A stretch of DNA of 38,803 nucleotides from a virus, in IMG/VR virus record IMGVR_UViG_3300030105_000473, positions 1 to 38,803 of that record; one strand, 5' to 3'. Positions within the stretch are counted from its first letter, which is position 1. Each line of letters begins with the position of its first letter. This document shows positions 14,283 through 22,700 of this stretch, piece after piece. A program made the position numbers and the translations under genes. The notes below the pieces were generated by a model that saw nothing but the letters and a program-made list of their open reading frames with translations, did not search any database and was not told the DNA's origin.

Positions 14283-14944
14283 GATGCACCTCCAACCTTA
14301 GCGATAATCTCACCTAAATCTGGAGACTCCCATGCGTCTAATTTTCCGCTGCGATCCTTGGCCAGCCATAAGCCATCGGAGTCACACATCAATGCACGTT
14401 GCGTCTTGCCCTCTTCATCTTTCTCAATGCGAAGCGCCAAGACTTCATCAAAGAAGTACGGCAGTTTTTGCGCGGTTTTATTTCCTGGAAGGCTTGGAAA
14501 GTACAACATACGACCCATTTCGTCTTGCTGCTTTTCAAGTTTAGCCGTCATTAATACGTGCATATTAAGGTCACGGAATGCCCTAATAATTTCAGATAAC
14601 TGAACATCCATCTCGCCATAAGCTGCACGACCATCCTTGTTTATTTTCTTCTCGTGTGACAAAACGACTTCAGCAATCTCAGAAATTGAGTCCAAAACTA
14701 CTGACTCAAACTCATCAGAATCTTGCAACCAAGCGTAGGCATCGTGCAGATCAGTCATGCTTTTAATTTCGATGTAAGGGATATTGTCATCTTTCAATGA
14801 CAGCAAGCCGCCTTCAGCCGATAGAACAACTGGTTTCGGCAGAGTCTTTGATAGTGTGGTTTTTCCACAGCCAGCTTGTCCGTAGACAAGCACTTTGAGT
14901 CCCTGGTTGCCCAAGTCCCCGGTGCTTTTTAATAGTATAGACAT
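14279..14944 (-). CDS. Sak4-like RecA-fold ATPase
   Basis: A 221-residue phage nucleotide-binding protein (AAA_24/Sak4 type). Walker A is GQAGCGKTTL at about 22-31 and Walker B is SVVLDSIS at about 80. A RecA-like core follows with HVLMTAKLEKQQDE and FFDEVLALRI. These proteins promote single-strand annealing or recombination with an SSB-type partner, here probably the DUF669-type protein. It is the first gene of the minus-strand operon, about 90 bases from the divergent plus-strand regulator. Confidence 0.85.
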   Translation of the reverse strand: MSILLKSTGDLGNQGLKVLVYGQAGCGKTTLSKTLPKPVVLSAEGGLLSLKDDNIPYIEIKSMTDLHDAYAWLQDSDEFESVVLDSISEIAEVVLSHEKKINKDGRAAYGEMDVQLSEIIRAFRDLNMHVLMTAKLEKQQDEMGRMLYFPSLPGNKTAQKLPYFFDEVLALRIEKDEEGKTQRALMCDSDGLWLAKDRSGKLDAWESPDLGEIIAKVGGAS

Positions 14945-14964
14945 TATGTTTATCCTTAGTTTAT

Positions 14965-14995
14965 AGCTTCGGTTGGAAATATTCCGGTTGAAGCT
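14965..14995. promoter_or_regulatory. Dyad-symmetric operator candidate in divergent region
   Basis: AGCTTC (14965-14970) and GAAGCT (14990-14995), with inner arms GGAA (14975-14978) and TTCC (14982-14985), are all symmetric about position 14980. The gaps on both sides read GGTT, so as plus-strand RNA they could also pair by G-U wobble. The dyad covers the -35 side of the plus-strand promoter and the 5' leader of the minus-strand operon, a natural site for the HTH protein encoded at 15069. Binding is inferred. Confidence 0.5.
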
Positions 14996-14997
14996 GT

Positions 14998-15006
14998 TGC
15001 TATAAT
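14998..15006 (+). promoter_or_regulatory. Extended -10 promoter for the regulator/primase operon
   Basis: TGC-TATAAT gives a consensus extended -10 element (TGnTATAAT) about 60 bases before the regulator start. No good -35 lies 16-18 bases upstream; the dyad occupies that area. Expected start about 15013. Confidence 0.5.
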
Positions 15007-15030
15007 AGACACTTTAATGCATCATAACAA
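15002..15030 (-). promoter_or_regulatory. Promoter for the minus-strand early operon
   Basis: On the minus strand, TTGTTA (15030-15025), a 17-base spacer and TATTAT (15007-15002). The -10 overlaps the -10 of the plus-strand promoter, so the two promoters face each other across shared bases and should compete. The transcript would begin near 14995 and carry the dyad at its 5' end. Confidence 0.45.
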
Positions 15031-15068
15031 GCGTTAGAGGTAATTTTATTTACATAAGGATGTAAAGC

Positions 15069-15251
15069 ATGAACTTAGAGCAGATTAAAGAGCAGCTTGC
15101 AGATAGTAATCTGCGTAAAGTTGCTGAGGCTTCTGGCCTCCATTACAACGTGGTGACACGTTTGATGAAGGGAGGCACAGATCCAAAATACTCAACAGTG
15201 GACGCACTCGCCACTTATCTAAAGGCGCGTAAAGATGGCCAGAATATTTGA
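15069..15251 (+). CDS. Small HTH DNA-binding regulator (60 aa)
   Basis: Starts MNLEQIKEQLADSNLRKVAE with AAGGA 8 bases upstream. NLRKVAEASGLHYNVVTRLMKGG is read as two helices with a turn at SGL, as in Cro/CI-type or DNA-binding XRE-like repressors, and STVDALATYLKAR closes the fold. It lacks any dimerisation or sensor domain. It is the first gene rightward of the divergent control region and the obvious candidate to bind the dyad. It overlaps the primase gene by 17 bases. Confidence 0.8.
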   Translation: MNLEQIKEQLADSNLRKVAEASGLHYNVVTRLMKGGTDPKYSTVDALATYLKARKDGQNI

Positions 15252-17259
15252 TCAACCATTTAGTCCACAAGAAGCACCAAAAGCCGAGCCGCCAGAATTT
15301 CAGCTAATAGATGCAATGAAGGCATCAGGATTAACACCGCCTTCAAAAGTATTCTTGGACGGCAAGCTACATAGATGGGCTGGCAGTGGTAAGAAGGACA
15401 AAAACAGTTGGTACTGTTGCTTTGCCGATGGCATTCCAGCTGGAAGATTTGGCGATTGGCGACTGGATCTAGAGGTTACTTGGCGAGCAGATGTTGGCCG
15501 AGCATTGACCAGTGCAGAGCAAATGGCTCACAGTCGAAGGCTCAGTGAGTCTAAGAAAGTGCGCGATGCTGAGATGGCTCAGAAACGTGAGGTGGCAAGC
15601 CTTAATGTTGAGATGATCTGGACTAAATGCACAGGCTCAGAAGATACTCATCCTTATTTGCAGCGTAAAGGCGTTAAATCTCATGGCTCTCGTGTCACTG
15701 GCGATGGCAGATTAGCGCTACCATTATGCAGCGAAGATGGCAGTATTAGCAGCCTTCAGTACATCAGTTCAGAGGGCGGCAAGCAGTTTCATTCTGGTGG
15801 TGCAGTGTCTGGCAAGTTCTGGACTTTGGGCACCATGGACGAGTCTGGCCCACTATTTATAGCTGAAGGATTTGCCACATCGGCAACGATTACTGAGGTC
15901 ACAGGTAGGCCGTGTGTTGTAGCATACAGTGCCAGTAATATCCCAGCAGTCGCTGAAATAATGCGTGAAAAATACGGCTCTGGCCAAGAGATTATTGTCG
16001 TTGCAGATAATGATGAGCATGGCGTGGGCAAGAAGTATGCCGACTTAGCCAATGATAAAGCTGGCGCTAAGGTGGTCATGCCGCCCATTAATGGTGACGC
16101 AAATGACTACGCTCAGGAGACTAGCGGTCAAGATCTTCTGGACCTGCTTATGCCTCCATTGAGCAGCATTTATGACACACTTAGAGTGGTTAGCGGTGAC
16201 TCACTTTCAAGTAAGTACAACGCACCTGACGAACTAATTCAGGACATGATTGTGCGTAAATCGCAGTCAATGTTGTTCGGAGATAGCAACTCAGGAAAGA
16301 CCTTTTACGCTTTGTCTATGGCCCACGCTATCTGTGAAGGCGTACCATTTATGGGCAAGCAGGTCGAAAAGGGCGCGGTAATATATCTTGCCACGGAAAG
16401 TCCGTCAAGCGTTATCAGTCGAGTACAGGCCATAAAAGACTACCACGATTGTGACATGGCCAACCTTTTTATCGTACAGGTGCCCATTAATTTCTTTACT
16501 AGTGACCAACATTCAACTGAAGTTATCGCATTAATCAGACAGGTTGAGACAGACACTGGCAGTAAAGTTAACCTTGTCATTGGCGATACTTTAGCTCGAA
16601 TGACAGCAGGTGCAAACGAGAATTCTGGCGAGGATATGGTGCCTATTCTGCAGCGTTTAGACACTGTCGTTTACGAAGCTAACACTGCATTCTTGACCAT
16701 CCATCACAGCGGTAAGGATGCGTCCAGGGGCGCTCGTGGTAGCTCAACTATACGTGCCCACATTGACACCGAGATCTACGTTGTCGAAGAGAATTTACAG
16801 CGCACTGCGACCATAACCAAGCAGCGAGAATTGCCATCTAAGGGCGTGGAAATACCTTTTAAGTTAGACGTTGTGGAGATGGGTATCAGTAAATTTGGCG
16901 AGAATGTCAGCACTTGTGTCGCTGTATTTGACGATGAAGAGCGCGTTCAGAAGGTTAAAAAAGAGTCAAAAATAGAAAAACATAAGAAGCTTTTAGAGCG
17001 AGCTTGGTGGTCTGGTGGCGCAGAAGTTAGGCCATTAAATGGTGGAAATGTGCCCTACGTTAGCATCTCAGCCTTCAAAGAAATGCTCAGAAACGATGGA
17101 TTAAAAGACTCAGCCATCAGTAATTACATGAAGCCTAGCTACGAAACTGGGCCTATTTGTAACCTAATTAATGGTGAAATTGTGGCAAAATATGAGCATG
17201 GTTATGCCATACTTGACCTCGTAATGGCCTCTGCATTTATGATTAGAAAGGGTACATAA
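15235..17259 (+). CDS. Toprim primase / RepA-like replicative helicase
   Basis: A 674-residue bifunctional protein. Residues 1-120 form a DUF3987/primase-like N-region with KDKNSWYCCFADGIPAGRFGDW. A Toprim domain at about 203-300 carries LFIAEGFATSAT (Glu) and IIVVADNDEHG (DxD). A RecA-type helicase at about 340-550 has Walker A LFGDSNSGKTFY (about 347-358), VNLVIGDTLARM as Walker B and TIHHSGKDASRGARGSS, as in RepA/AAA_25 helicases. The C-terminal about 100 residues form a separate region. It primes and unwinds DNA at the origin. No phage DNA polymerase is in the window, so the host enzyme is probably recruited. A GTAC repeat cluster begins at its stop codon. Confidence 0.9.
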   Translation: MARIFDQPFSPQEAPKAEPPEFQLIDAMKASGLTPPSKVFLDGKLHRWAGSGKKDKNSWYCCFADGIPAGRFGDWRLDLEVTWRADVGRALTSAEQMAHSRRLSESKKVRDAEMAQKREVASLNVEMIWTKCTGSEDTHPYLQRKGVKSHGSRVTGDGRLALPLCSEDGSISSLQYISSEGGKQFHSGGAVSGKFWTLGTMDESGPLFIAEGFATSATITEVTGRPCVVAYSASNIPAVAEIMREKYGSGQEIIVVADNDEHGVGKKYADLANDKAGAKVVMPPINGDANDYAQETSGQDLLDLLMPPLSSIYDTLRVVSGDSLSSKYNAPDELIQDMIVRKSQSMLFGDSNSGKTFYALSMAHAICEGVPFMGKQVEKGAVIYLATESPSSVISRVQAIKDYHDCDMANLFIVQVPINFFTSDQHSTEVIALIRQVETDTGSKVNLVIGDTLARMTAGANENSGEDMVPILQRLDTVVYEANTAFLTIHHSGKDASRGARGSSTIRAHIDTEIYVVEENLQRTATITKQRELPSKGVEIPFKLDVVEMGISKFGENVSTCVAVFDDEERVQKVKKESKIEKHKKLLERAWWSGGAEVRPLNGGNVPYVSISAFKEMLRNDGLKDSAISNYMKPSYETGPICNLINGEIVAKYEHGYAILDLVMASAFMIRKGT

Positions 17260-17384
17260 AGAGGGTACTAAAAGGTACTAAGTACCCTATCTAGTACCTA
17301 GTACCTTTTACCGCTTTATTGTGCTAAATAGGGTACTAAAAGGTACTACTACCCTATAGGGGTAGTACCTAGTACCCTAAGTAC
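17251..17384. repeat. GTAC-core inverted and direct repeat cluster, candidate origin
   Basis: Eleven GTAC cores occur in 134 bases, mostly as GGTACTA or its complement TAGTACC. The 18-mer GGGTACTAAAAGGTACTA occurs twice (17263-17280 and about 17331-17348). Inverted pairs include TAAAAGGTACTA at 17269-17280 with TAGTACCTTTTA at 17299-17310 (12 bp), TAGGGTACTA at 17329-17338 with TAGTACCCTA at 17370-17379, and GGTACTAC at 17342-17349 with GTAGTACC at 17362-17369 around CCCTATAGGG. It directly follows the primase-helicase gene. Iteron-like origin, regulatory array or structured RNA are all possible. Confidence 0.8.
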
Positions 17385-17456
17385 AAGCCCATGGTTTTTG
17401 GCCTATGGTTAATAAGACAGGTTAAGTGATAGAATACGATCAATCAGGAGAATAAT

Positions 17457-17627
17457 ATGAAGAACGTGAACCATTACGAAAAGGATGGAAAGTTATTTGC
17501 TGGTAAGACTCACGATCACAATGGTCAGCTGATGACTGGTGCTAAGATGAGCAAGAGTTCTAGAAAGCTATTACACTATGGCGCTCTTAATGAGTCGGCT
17601 AAGAAGAAAGCTAGGACTCAGTGGTAA
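17457..17627 (+). CDS. Small basic conserved phage protein (56 aa)
   Basis: Starts MKNVNHYEKDGKLFAGKTHD behind CAGGAG with 6-7 bases spacing. The rest is basic (MTGAKMSKSSRKLLHYG, then ESAKKKARTQW). Similar small proteins (HYxKxGKL..GxTHxxxNGxxxTGxxHxxxS) occur before terminase genes in aquatic phages. The role is unknown; its size and charge suggest DNA binding. It ends 12 bases before terS. Confidence 0.75.
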   Translation: MKNVNHYEKDGKLFAGKTHDHNGQLMTGAKMSKSSRKLLHYGALNESAKKKARTQW

Positions 17628-17639
17628 AGGAGGTGATTG

Positions 17640-18131
17640 ATGAAGTATAAAGATTCTGAAAAACAACGGCTGGTGGATAAGGTTTGTACACTCATGTCAA
17701 GCGGTGTTCCTTGTGGGAAGTCTTGCTTTAATGCTGGTGTTCCTAAGTCTACTTTCCTTGGCTGGGTTGCAGCTGGAGGCTCATTTGCCGACCAGTACGC
17801 GCAGGCGCGTGAGGCAATGATACACGCAATCGCTGAAGAAGTGCTACAGATTTCTGATAATGACCCTATTTCTATCGTTGATCAGCATGGCATAAGTCGC
17901 TATGACTCAGCTGCTGTGCAGCATCAGCGCTTACGTGTAGACTCTCGAAAGTGGCTGCTCAGTAAGATGATGCCCAAAGTTTATGGCGATAAAACAACGC
18001 AAGAAGTTACTGGCGCTAATGGTGGGCCACTAACGATAACCTCGCTTGACCTGAAAAATCTTACAGACGAAGAGTTGGATAATATGGACTACTTGATGTC
18101 AAAGGGAACTCAAGAAGCTGACGTTAAATGA
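17640..18131 (+). CDS. terS: Terminase small subunit (Sf6-like)
   Basis: A 163-residue protein. The N-terminus has an HTH that would recognise packaging DNA (VDKVCTLMSSGVPCGKSCFNAGV then STFLGWV). The middle AVQHQRLRVDSRKWLLSKM followed by MPKVYGDKTT is characteristic of Sf6/Shf-type small terminases. The C-terminal acidic tail would contact TerL. The start at 17640 is set by AAAGGAGG with 6-base spacing. It overlaps terL by 4 bases (ATGA). Confidence 0.88.
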   Translation: MKYKDSEKQRLVDKVCTLMSSGVPCGKSCFNAGVPKSTFLGWVAAGGSFADQYAQAREAMIHAIAEEVLQISDNDPISIVDQHGISRYDSAAVQHQRLRVDSRKWLLSKMMPKVYGDKTTQEVTGANGGPLTITSLDLKNLTDEELDNMDYLMSKGTQEADVK

Positions 18132-19696
18132 ACTCAATGTCTCCTTCTGTAGTTGCCGAGGCTATTAAGTACGAGCGAGAGCGCCGGGCTGCTTCATCAT
18201 CGCTGTATGAATTCGTGCGCCAGTCTTGGCATGTGGTGGAGCCTGGGGTGCCGTTCGTGTCTAGCTGGCACATTAAAGAGATATGCGAGCACTTGGAGGC
18301 GATTAGCTCCGGTGAAATACGAAAGCTGTTGATCAACATACCTCCACGGCACTCTAAGTCTACAATTGTCAGCGTTATCTGGCCGATGTGGGAGTGGCTT
18401 ACTGACCCAGCGCAGAAGTTTCTTTGCGCTTCTTACTCCGGGGCACTGTCAATCCGGGACAACTTAAAGGCCCGGAGACTGGTGCAATCGCCTTGGTATC
18501 AAGAGCGGTGGGGCCATATGTTTAAACTGTCCGGGGATCAGAACGCCAAGCAACGCTTTGAGAACTCCGAGACTGGCTATCGCATTGCAACATCTGTTGG
18601 CGGTACAGCGACAGGTGAAGGTGGCTCTCGGCTACTGCTAGACGATCCACACGCTGCCCAGGAGGCTCAGTCTGATGCCATCCGGGAGTCATCGCTTGAA
18701 TGGTTTGATCAGGTATGGTCAACACGACTCAACGATCCTAAGCTCGATGCAATGGTGACAGTCATGCAGCGATTGCATGAGCGAGACATCAGTGGGCATA
18801 TCTTAGAAGACATTGGCGGCTGGGAACATCTAATGATCCCGGCAGAGTGGGACGGCAAGCGCAGAAAGACCAGTCTAGGCTCCTACGATCCTCGCACTGT
18901 CGAGGGCGAACTGATATGCCCGGAGCGATTCGGTGAGGCAGAAGTTGCCGATCTCAAGCGCTTACTTGGTGTTTACGGCACAGCTGGTCAGCTGCAGCAA
19001 GATCCTAATCCATCTGAGGGCGGCATACTAAAGACTGACTACATCGAGATGTGGCCGCATAAGCGTGGCCTTCCACCATTTGAGTACATACTGCAGAGCT
19101 ATGACTGCGCCTTCACTGAGAAGACGACTGGCGATCCAACTGCGTGTAGCGTGTGGGCCGTGTTCACTCACGCCGGGCAACGCAACGTCATGCTGATTGA
19201 TGCGTGGGATGAGTACCTCGGCTACCCGGACCTGAGATCAAGAGCGATCAAGGACTGGTCAACCGAGTACGGCGGCATGAGCAAGGATAGTGAATTCTCT
19301 AGGCCACGCAGACCTGACCGCATATTGGTGGAATCCAAAGCGTCAGGACAATCATTGCTTCAGGATCTAAGATTGGCCAACGTCCCAGCAATCGGCTACA
19401 ATCCGGGTAACGCTGACAAAGTTAGTAGAGCGCATCAGGCTGCTCCGACACTGGAGCTAGGCATGGTGTGGATACCTGAGTCGAAGAAGAACCCAGGACA
19501 CTTCGTAGGCTGGGCGCATGACTTCGTCAAGCAGCTTTCTAAGTTCCCTGTGGCGGCTCACGATGATTACGTGGACACGTTTACACAGGCCATCATATAT
19601 TTTAAGAATGACCGCTGGTTTGATTTGCCACAGGCAAAAGATCCAGATGAGCGCCGAGTAGATAGAACAAACATTGGCAACCCTTATGCCGCTTAG
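18128..19696 (+). CDS. terL: Terminase large subunit
   Basis: A 522-residue packaging motor. The ATPase domain has Walker A PPRHSKST at about 72-79 and Walker B RLLLDDPH at about 168-175. The nuclease domain begins near LQSYDCAFTEKTTGDPTACS (first acidic residue) and ends with HDDYVDTFTQAIIYF, which supplies the last acidic residues. Length is normal for the family. It cuts and translocates phage DNA into the prohead through the portal. The gene is noticeably GC-richer than the late genes around it. Confidence 0.95.
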   Translation: MNSMSPSVVAEAIKYERERRAASSSLYEFVRQSWHVVEPGVPFVSSWHIKEICEHLEAISSGEIRKLLINIPPRHSKSTIVSVIWPMWEWLTDPAQKFLCASYSGALSIRDNLKARRLVQSPWYQERWGHMFKLSGDQNAKQRFENSETGYRIATSVGGTATGEGGSRLLLDDPHAAQEAQSDAIRESSLEWFDQVWSTRLNDPKLDAMVTVMQRLHERDISGHILEDIGGWEHLMIPAEWDGKRRKTSLGSYDPRTVEGELICPERFGEAEVADLKRLLGVYGTAGQLQQDPNPSEGGILKTDYIEMWPHKRGLPPFEYILQSYDCAFTEKTTGDPTACSVWAVFTHAGQRNVMLIDAWDEYLGYPDLRSRAIKDWSTEYGGMSKDSEFSRPRRPDRILVESKASGQSLLQDLRLANVPAIGYNPGNADKVSRAHQAAPTLELGMVWIPESKKNPGHFVGWAHDFVKQLSKFPVAAHDDYVDTFTQAIIYFKNDRWFDLPQAKDPDERRVDRTNIGNPYAA

Positions 19697-19705
19697 GAGT
19701 GAACC

Positions 19706-22700
19706 ATGTCTTTGAAAGACGATCTTAAATTGAATACGCCAAGGCGCACACCCGGACATCCCACAAGTTCTCACGTAGTGAAGACCAATGTAGACGGCAA
19801 TCCTAAGATGATTAGGTTTGGCGAGCAGGGCGCAGACACTGCTGGCAAGCCCAGTCCTAATGATTCCGATGCCACTAAGGCGAAGCGCAAAGCTTTTAAA
19901 GACCGCCATGCTAAGAACATAGCCAAAGGCCCATCCTCTGCAGCTTATTGGAGTAACAGGGTCAAGTGGGCCGAAGGTGGTCCAGTAGAAGACAAGCGTC
20001 CAGCTAACTTGCGTCAGATCATTACTGATGTTGGCGCAGACACTCTGTCTGGAATGTTTGGCCCCATTGCCGCTGCTGGCGTTTCTCTAGCAGAGCAAGC
20101 GTTTACTGACAACACCATTGAAGAGATGCAAGCTAACAATGAGATGTACAACGACTTTCTGAACTACAACCCAAGGACTGAAGAAGCTCAAGCGGCTAAC
20201 CAGTATGCCATGGGCAAGATAGGCGAAGGTGTTACAGCCTTGGCTCAGAAGTACAACGAAAACAAAGACAGCCTCGGCTATATACCTGACATAGTTGACT
20301 ACGGCATGGATCAATACAGCCAATTAGATCCAGAGACTCAATTTGCTATAGAGAATGCGCTAACGGTAGGCGAGGTTCTCCCCATCGGTAAAGCGGCAGG
20401 CATGGCAAAGAATGCAGTACGGAATGCTGGCGACAGGCGAATGATCAGCAATGCAGCTGCTGATGTCCCGGACGAAAGTTCGTACTTGCCACTGCAAGAC
20501 AGGCTGGGAGAGATGGGCGCTCGACAAGAGATGGTCGGCTATCACGGATCGCCTTATAATTTCGATAGGTTTGATAGATCCAGAAGAGGCACTGGCGAAG
20601 GAGCGCAAGCTTTTGGCGCAGGAGTTTACATTGCTGAGAGTGAAGGCGTGGCTAAACAATACAAGCCAGTGACTCCTAAAGAAAATGAAGGACTATATAG
20701 AGATTCTCTGGATGCCATGAGTATTCAGGATATACGAAAAGAAGTTGAAGAAGTTATGGGAATTGATGCTTCTGATATTACAAGAGATGACATTGATGAC
20801 TGGGTTATTGATGAACTTGTAAATGAAGATAATACGTCAATGAACTCGCGTGGCTTTATTACATCTGGTGATCAAGGATCAAACTTATACTCAGTAAACC
20901 TACCAGACGAAAAGATAGCGAAGATGATGGACTGGGACAAGCCTCTTAGCGATCAGCCTGAGATAGCCAAGCTTCTAGGAATGTCTGTTGAAGAAGTTCC
21001 TAGCATTGAGGATTACTTAAAGTTAGTTAAGAAAGGCGACTCTGACAATCCTAACTATGCTTACCAAGTAGAGGGAATGCACTCGTCAACGCCAGAGGGC
21101 GCTGCAAAGTTTGCAAGGGATAATGCCATAAAGGGAATGCAGCAAAGAACTGGAATGGGTCAAACAGGAAAGCAATACTATGAAGAGCTGGCTAGAGGTT
21201 TTCATAGCAATCCAAACATGAACATTATGGACGCTCAATCAGAAGCGTCTAAGGTATTAAGTGAAGCAGGCGTTCCTGGAATAAAGTATCTGGATGGAAC
21301 AAGCCGCAAGGCAGGCGAAGGCACACGAAACTTTGTAGTGTTTGATGAGAACGATCTGACTGTGCTGACTCGTAATGGCGAGAATGTTAACGCACCACCT
21401 AAGCCAATCATGTTTAGGGATGTTGCACAGCCTGATCTTACTCCAGACCAGCTATCTAAGTCGTTTAAAGACGGAGAGATAACCAATTACGGAAGGCAGA
21501 TTGCCCGGAAGAGAGCAGCAAAAGACATGGCAGGACAGACCGCTGAGGTTAAGAAGCTGTCTGAAGTATTAGGCGACATGAACATCGAGGGCAAAGTTAG
21601 CATGGTTGCCACTCAGTCTGACAGGACTGGCATCAAAGACGGCGCAGGTCCGGGCTATCCTTTGATTGGTCGGCAGTATTCAGAGATGGCTAAACTGTAT
21701 CAAGATCAGTTTGGAGAGGCTCCTGTGCCTAGAATGCTGGATGAGAATGGAGAAATCACTGACTATCCTGTGTGGGCGGTTGATGCAAAAAGCACAATAG
21801 CCAGCCTAAGAAACAACTTAAAAGAAGAAGGAACTATACTCGTTCCAATGATAGGATCGCCTAATCAACTTCGCACCAATAAAGAAGTGTTTAAGAAACT
21901 AAAGAAAGAATTTATGGCTGGCGTTAAGGCCAACAAGTTAGACGCAGATCAGGCTGATAAGATAAACCTTAACCTAGAGGCGCTTACTGGAGATAAGATG
22001 GACATCAGAGATCCGTCATCTTGGGTAGAACTTGAGAAGACCTTTGATGGTCGTGGCGCATTGGCTGACATTATGAGCGGAAAGACACCGCAGGCTATAG
22101 CTGCAGTCGGAGCAAGAAGTAAATGGCGCACTAAGCTCAATAAGAAGCGAATTGCTGATGGGCTTGAGCCTCTTGACCTAAACCCAAAGACGGCTCCTTT
22201 AGGAGCGCGTAAAGGCCAGATATTTGACTACGACAAGATATTAGAGGACTCCACAGAGTCTGTACTTTTGGGCGCTGGAACTTTTGACATTGGCCCTTCA
22301 CTAATTCTTCCTTCTCGGTATAGGCAAAGTGAAACAATGCGTGATGCCCACCCTGGTTTTAAAGAGCAGCTGATGGGAAAGTTGGCCACAGACGACATCT
22401 TTACGCCAGCCCCACTTGAGATTGCGATGCCAGACTTCATTAACTATGGTCGAGGTCTTCATATGAAGTCTGGTCCCAACAAAAGACCGTTTAACTCTGG
22501 CGCGTATGGCATGAATGCTCGTATGGGCTACGAAGGTTTTGGTCTTCCAAGCCAGAAGATAGACGAAGATTATCTGAAGTACCTTCAGGACATGGGCTAT
22601 GCCGAAGGCGGTGAGGTTGAGGTAGCTGAAGAGGTTGGCTCTGAGTACGATGCTAACAAGATCAGTGCCATGGCTGATGATCTACTAAACGGCAATAGCT

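Noticed and set aside
17251-17384. CRISPR array reading of the GTAC repeats
   Set aside because: Repeats are short, both direct and inverted, with no regular unique spacers and no cas genes.
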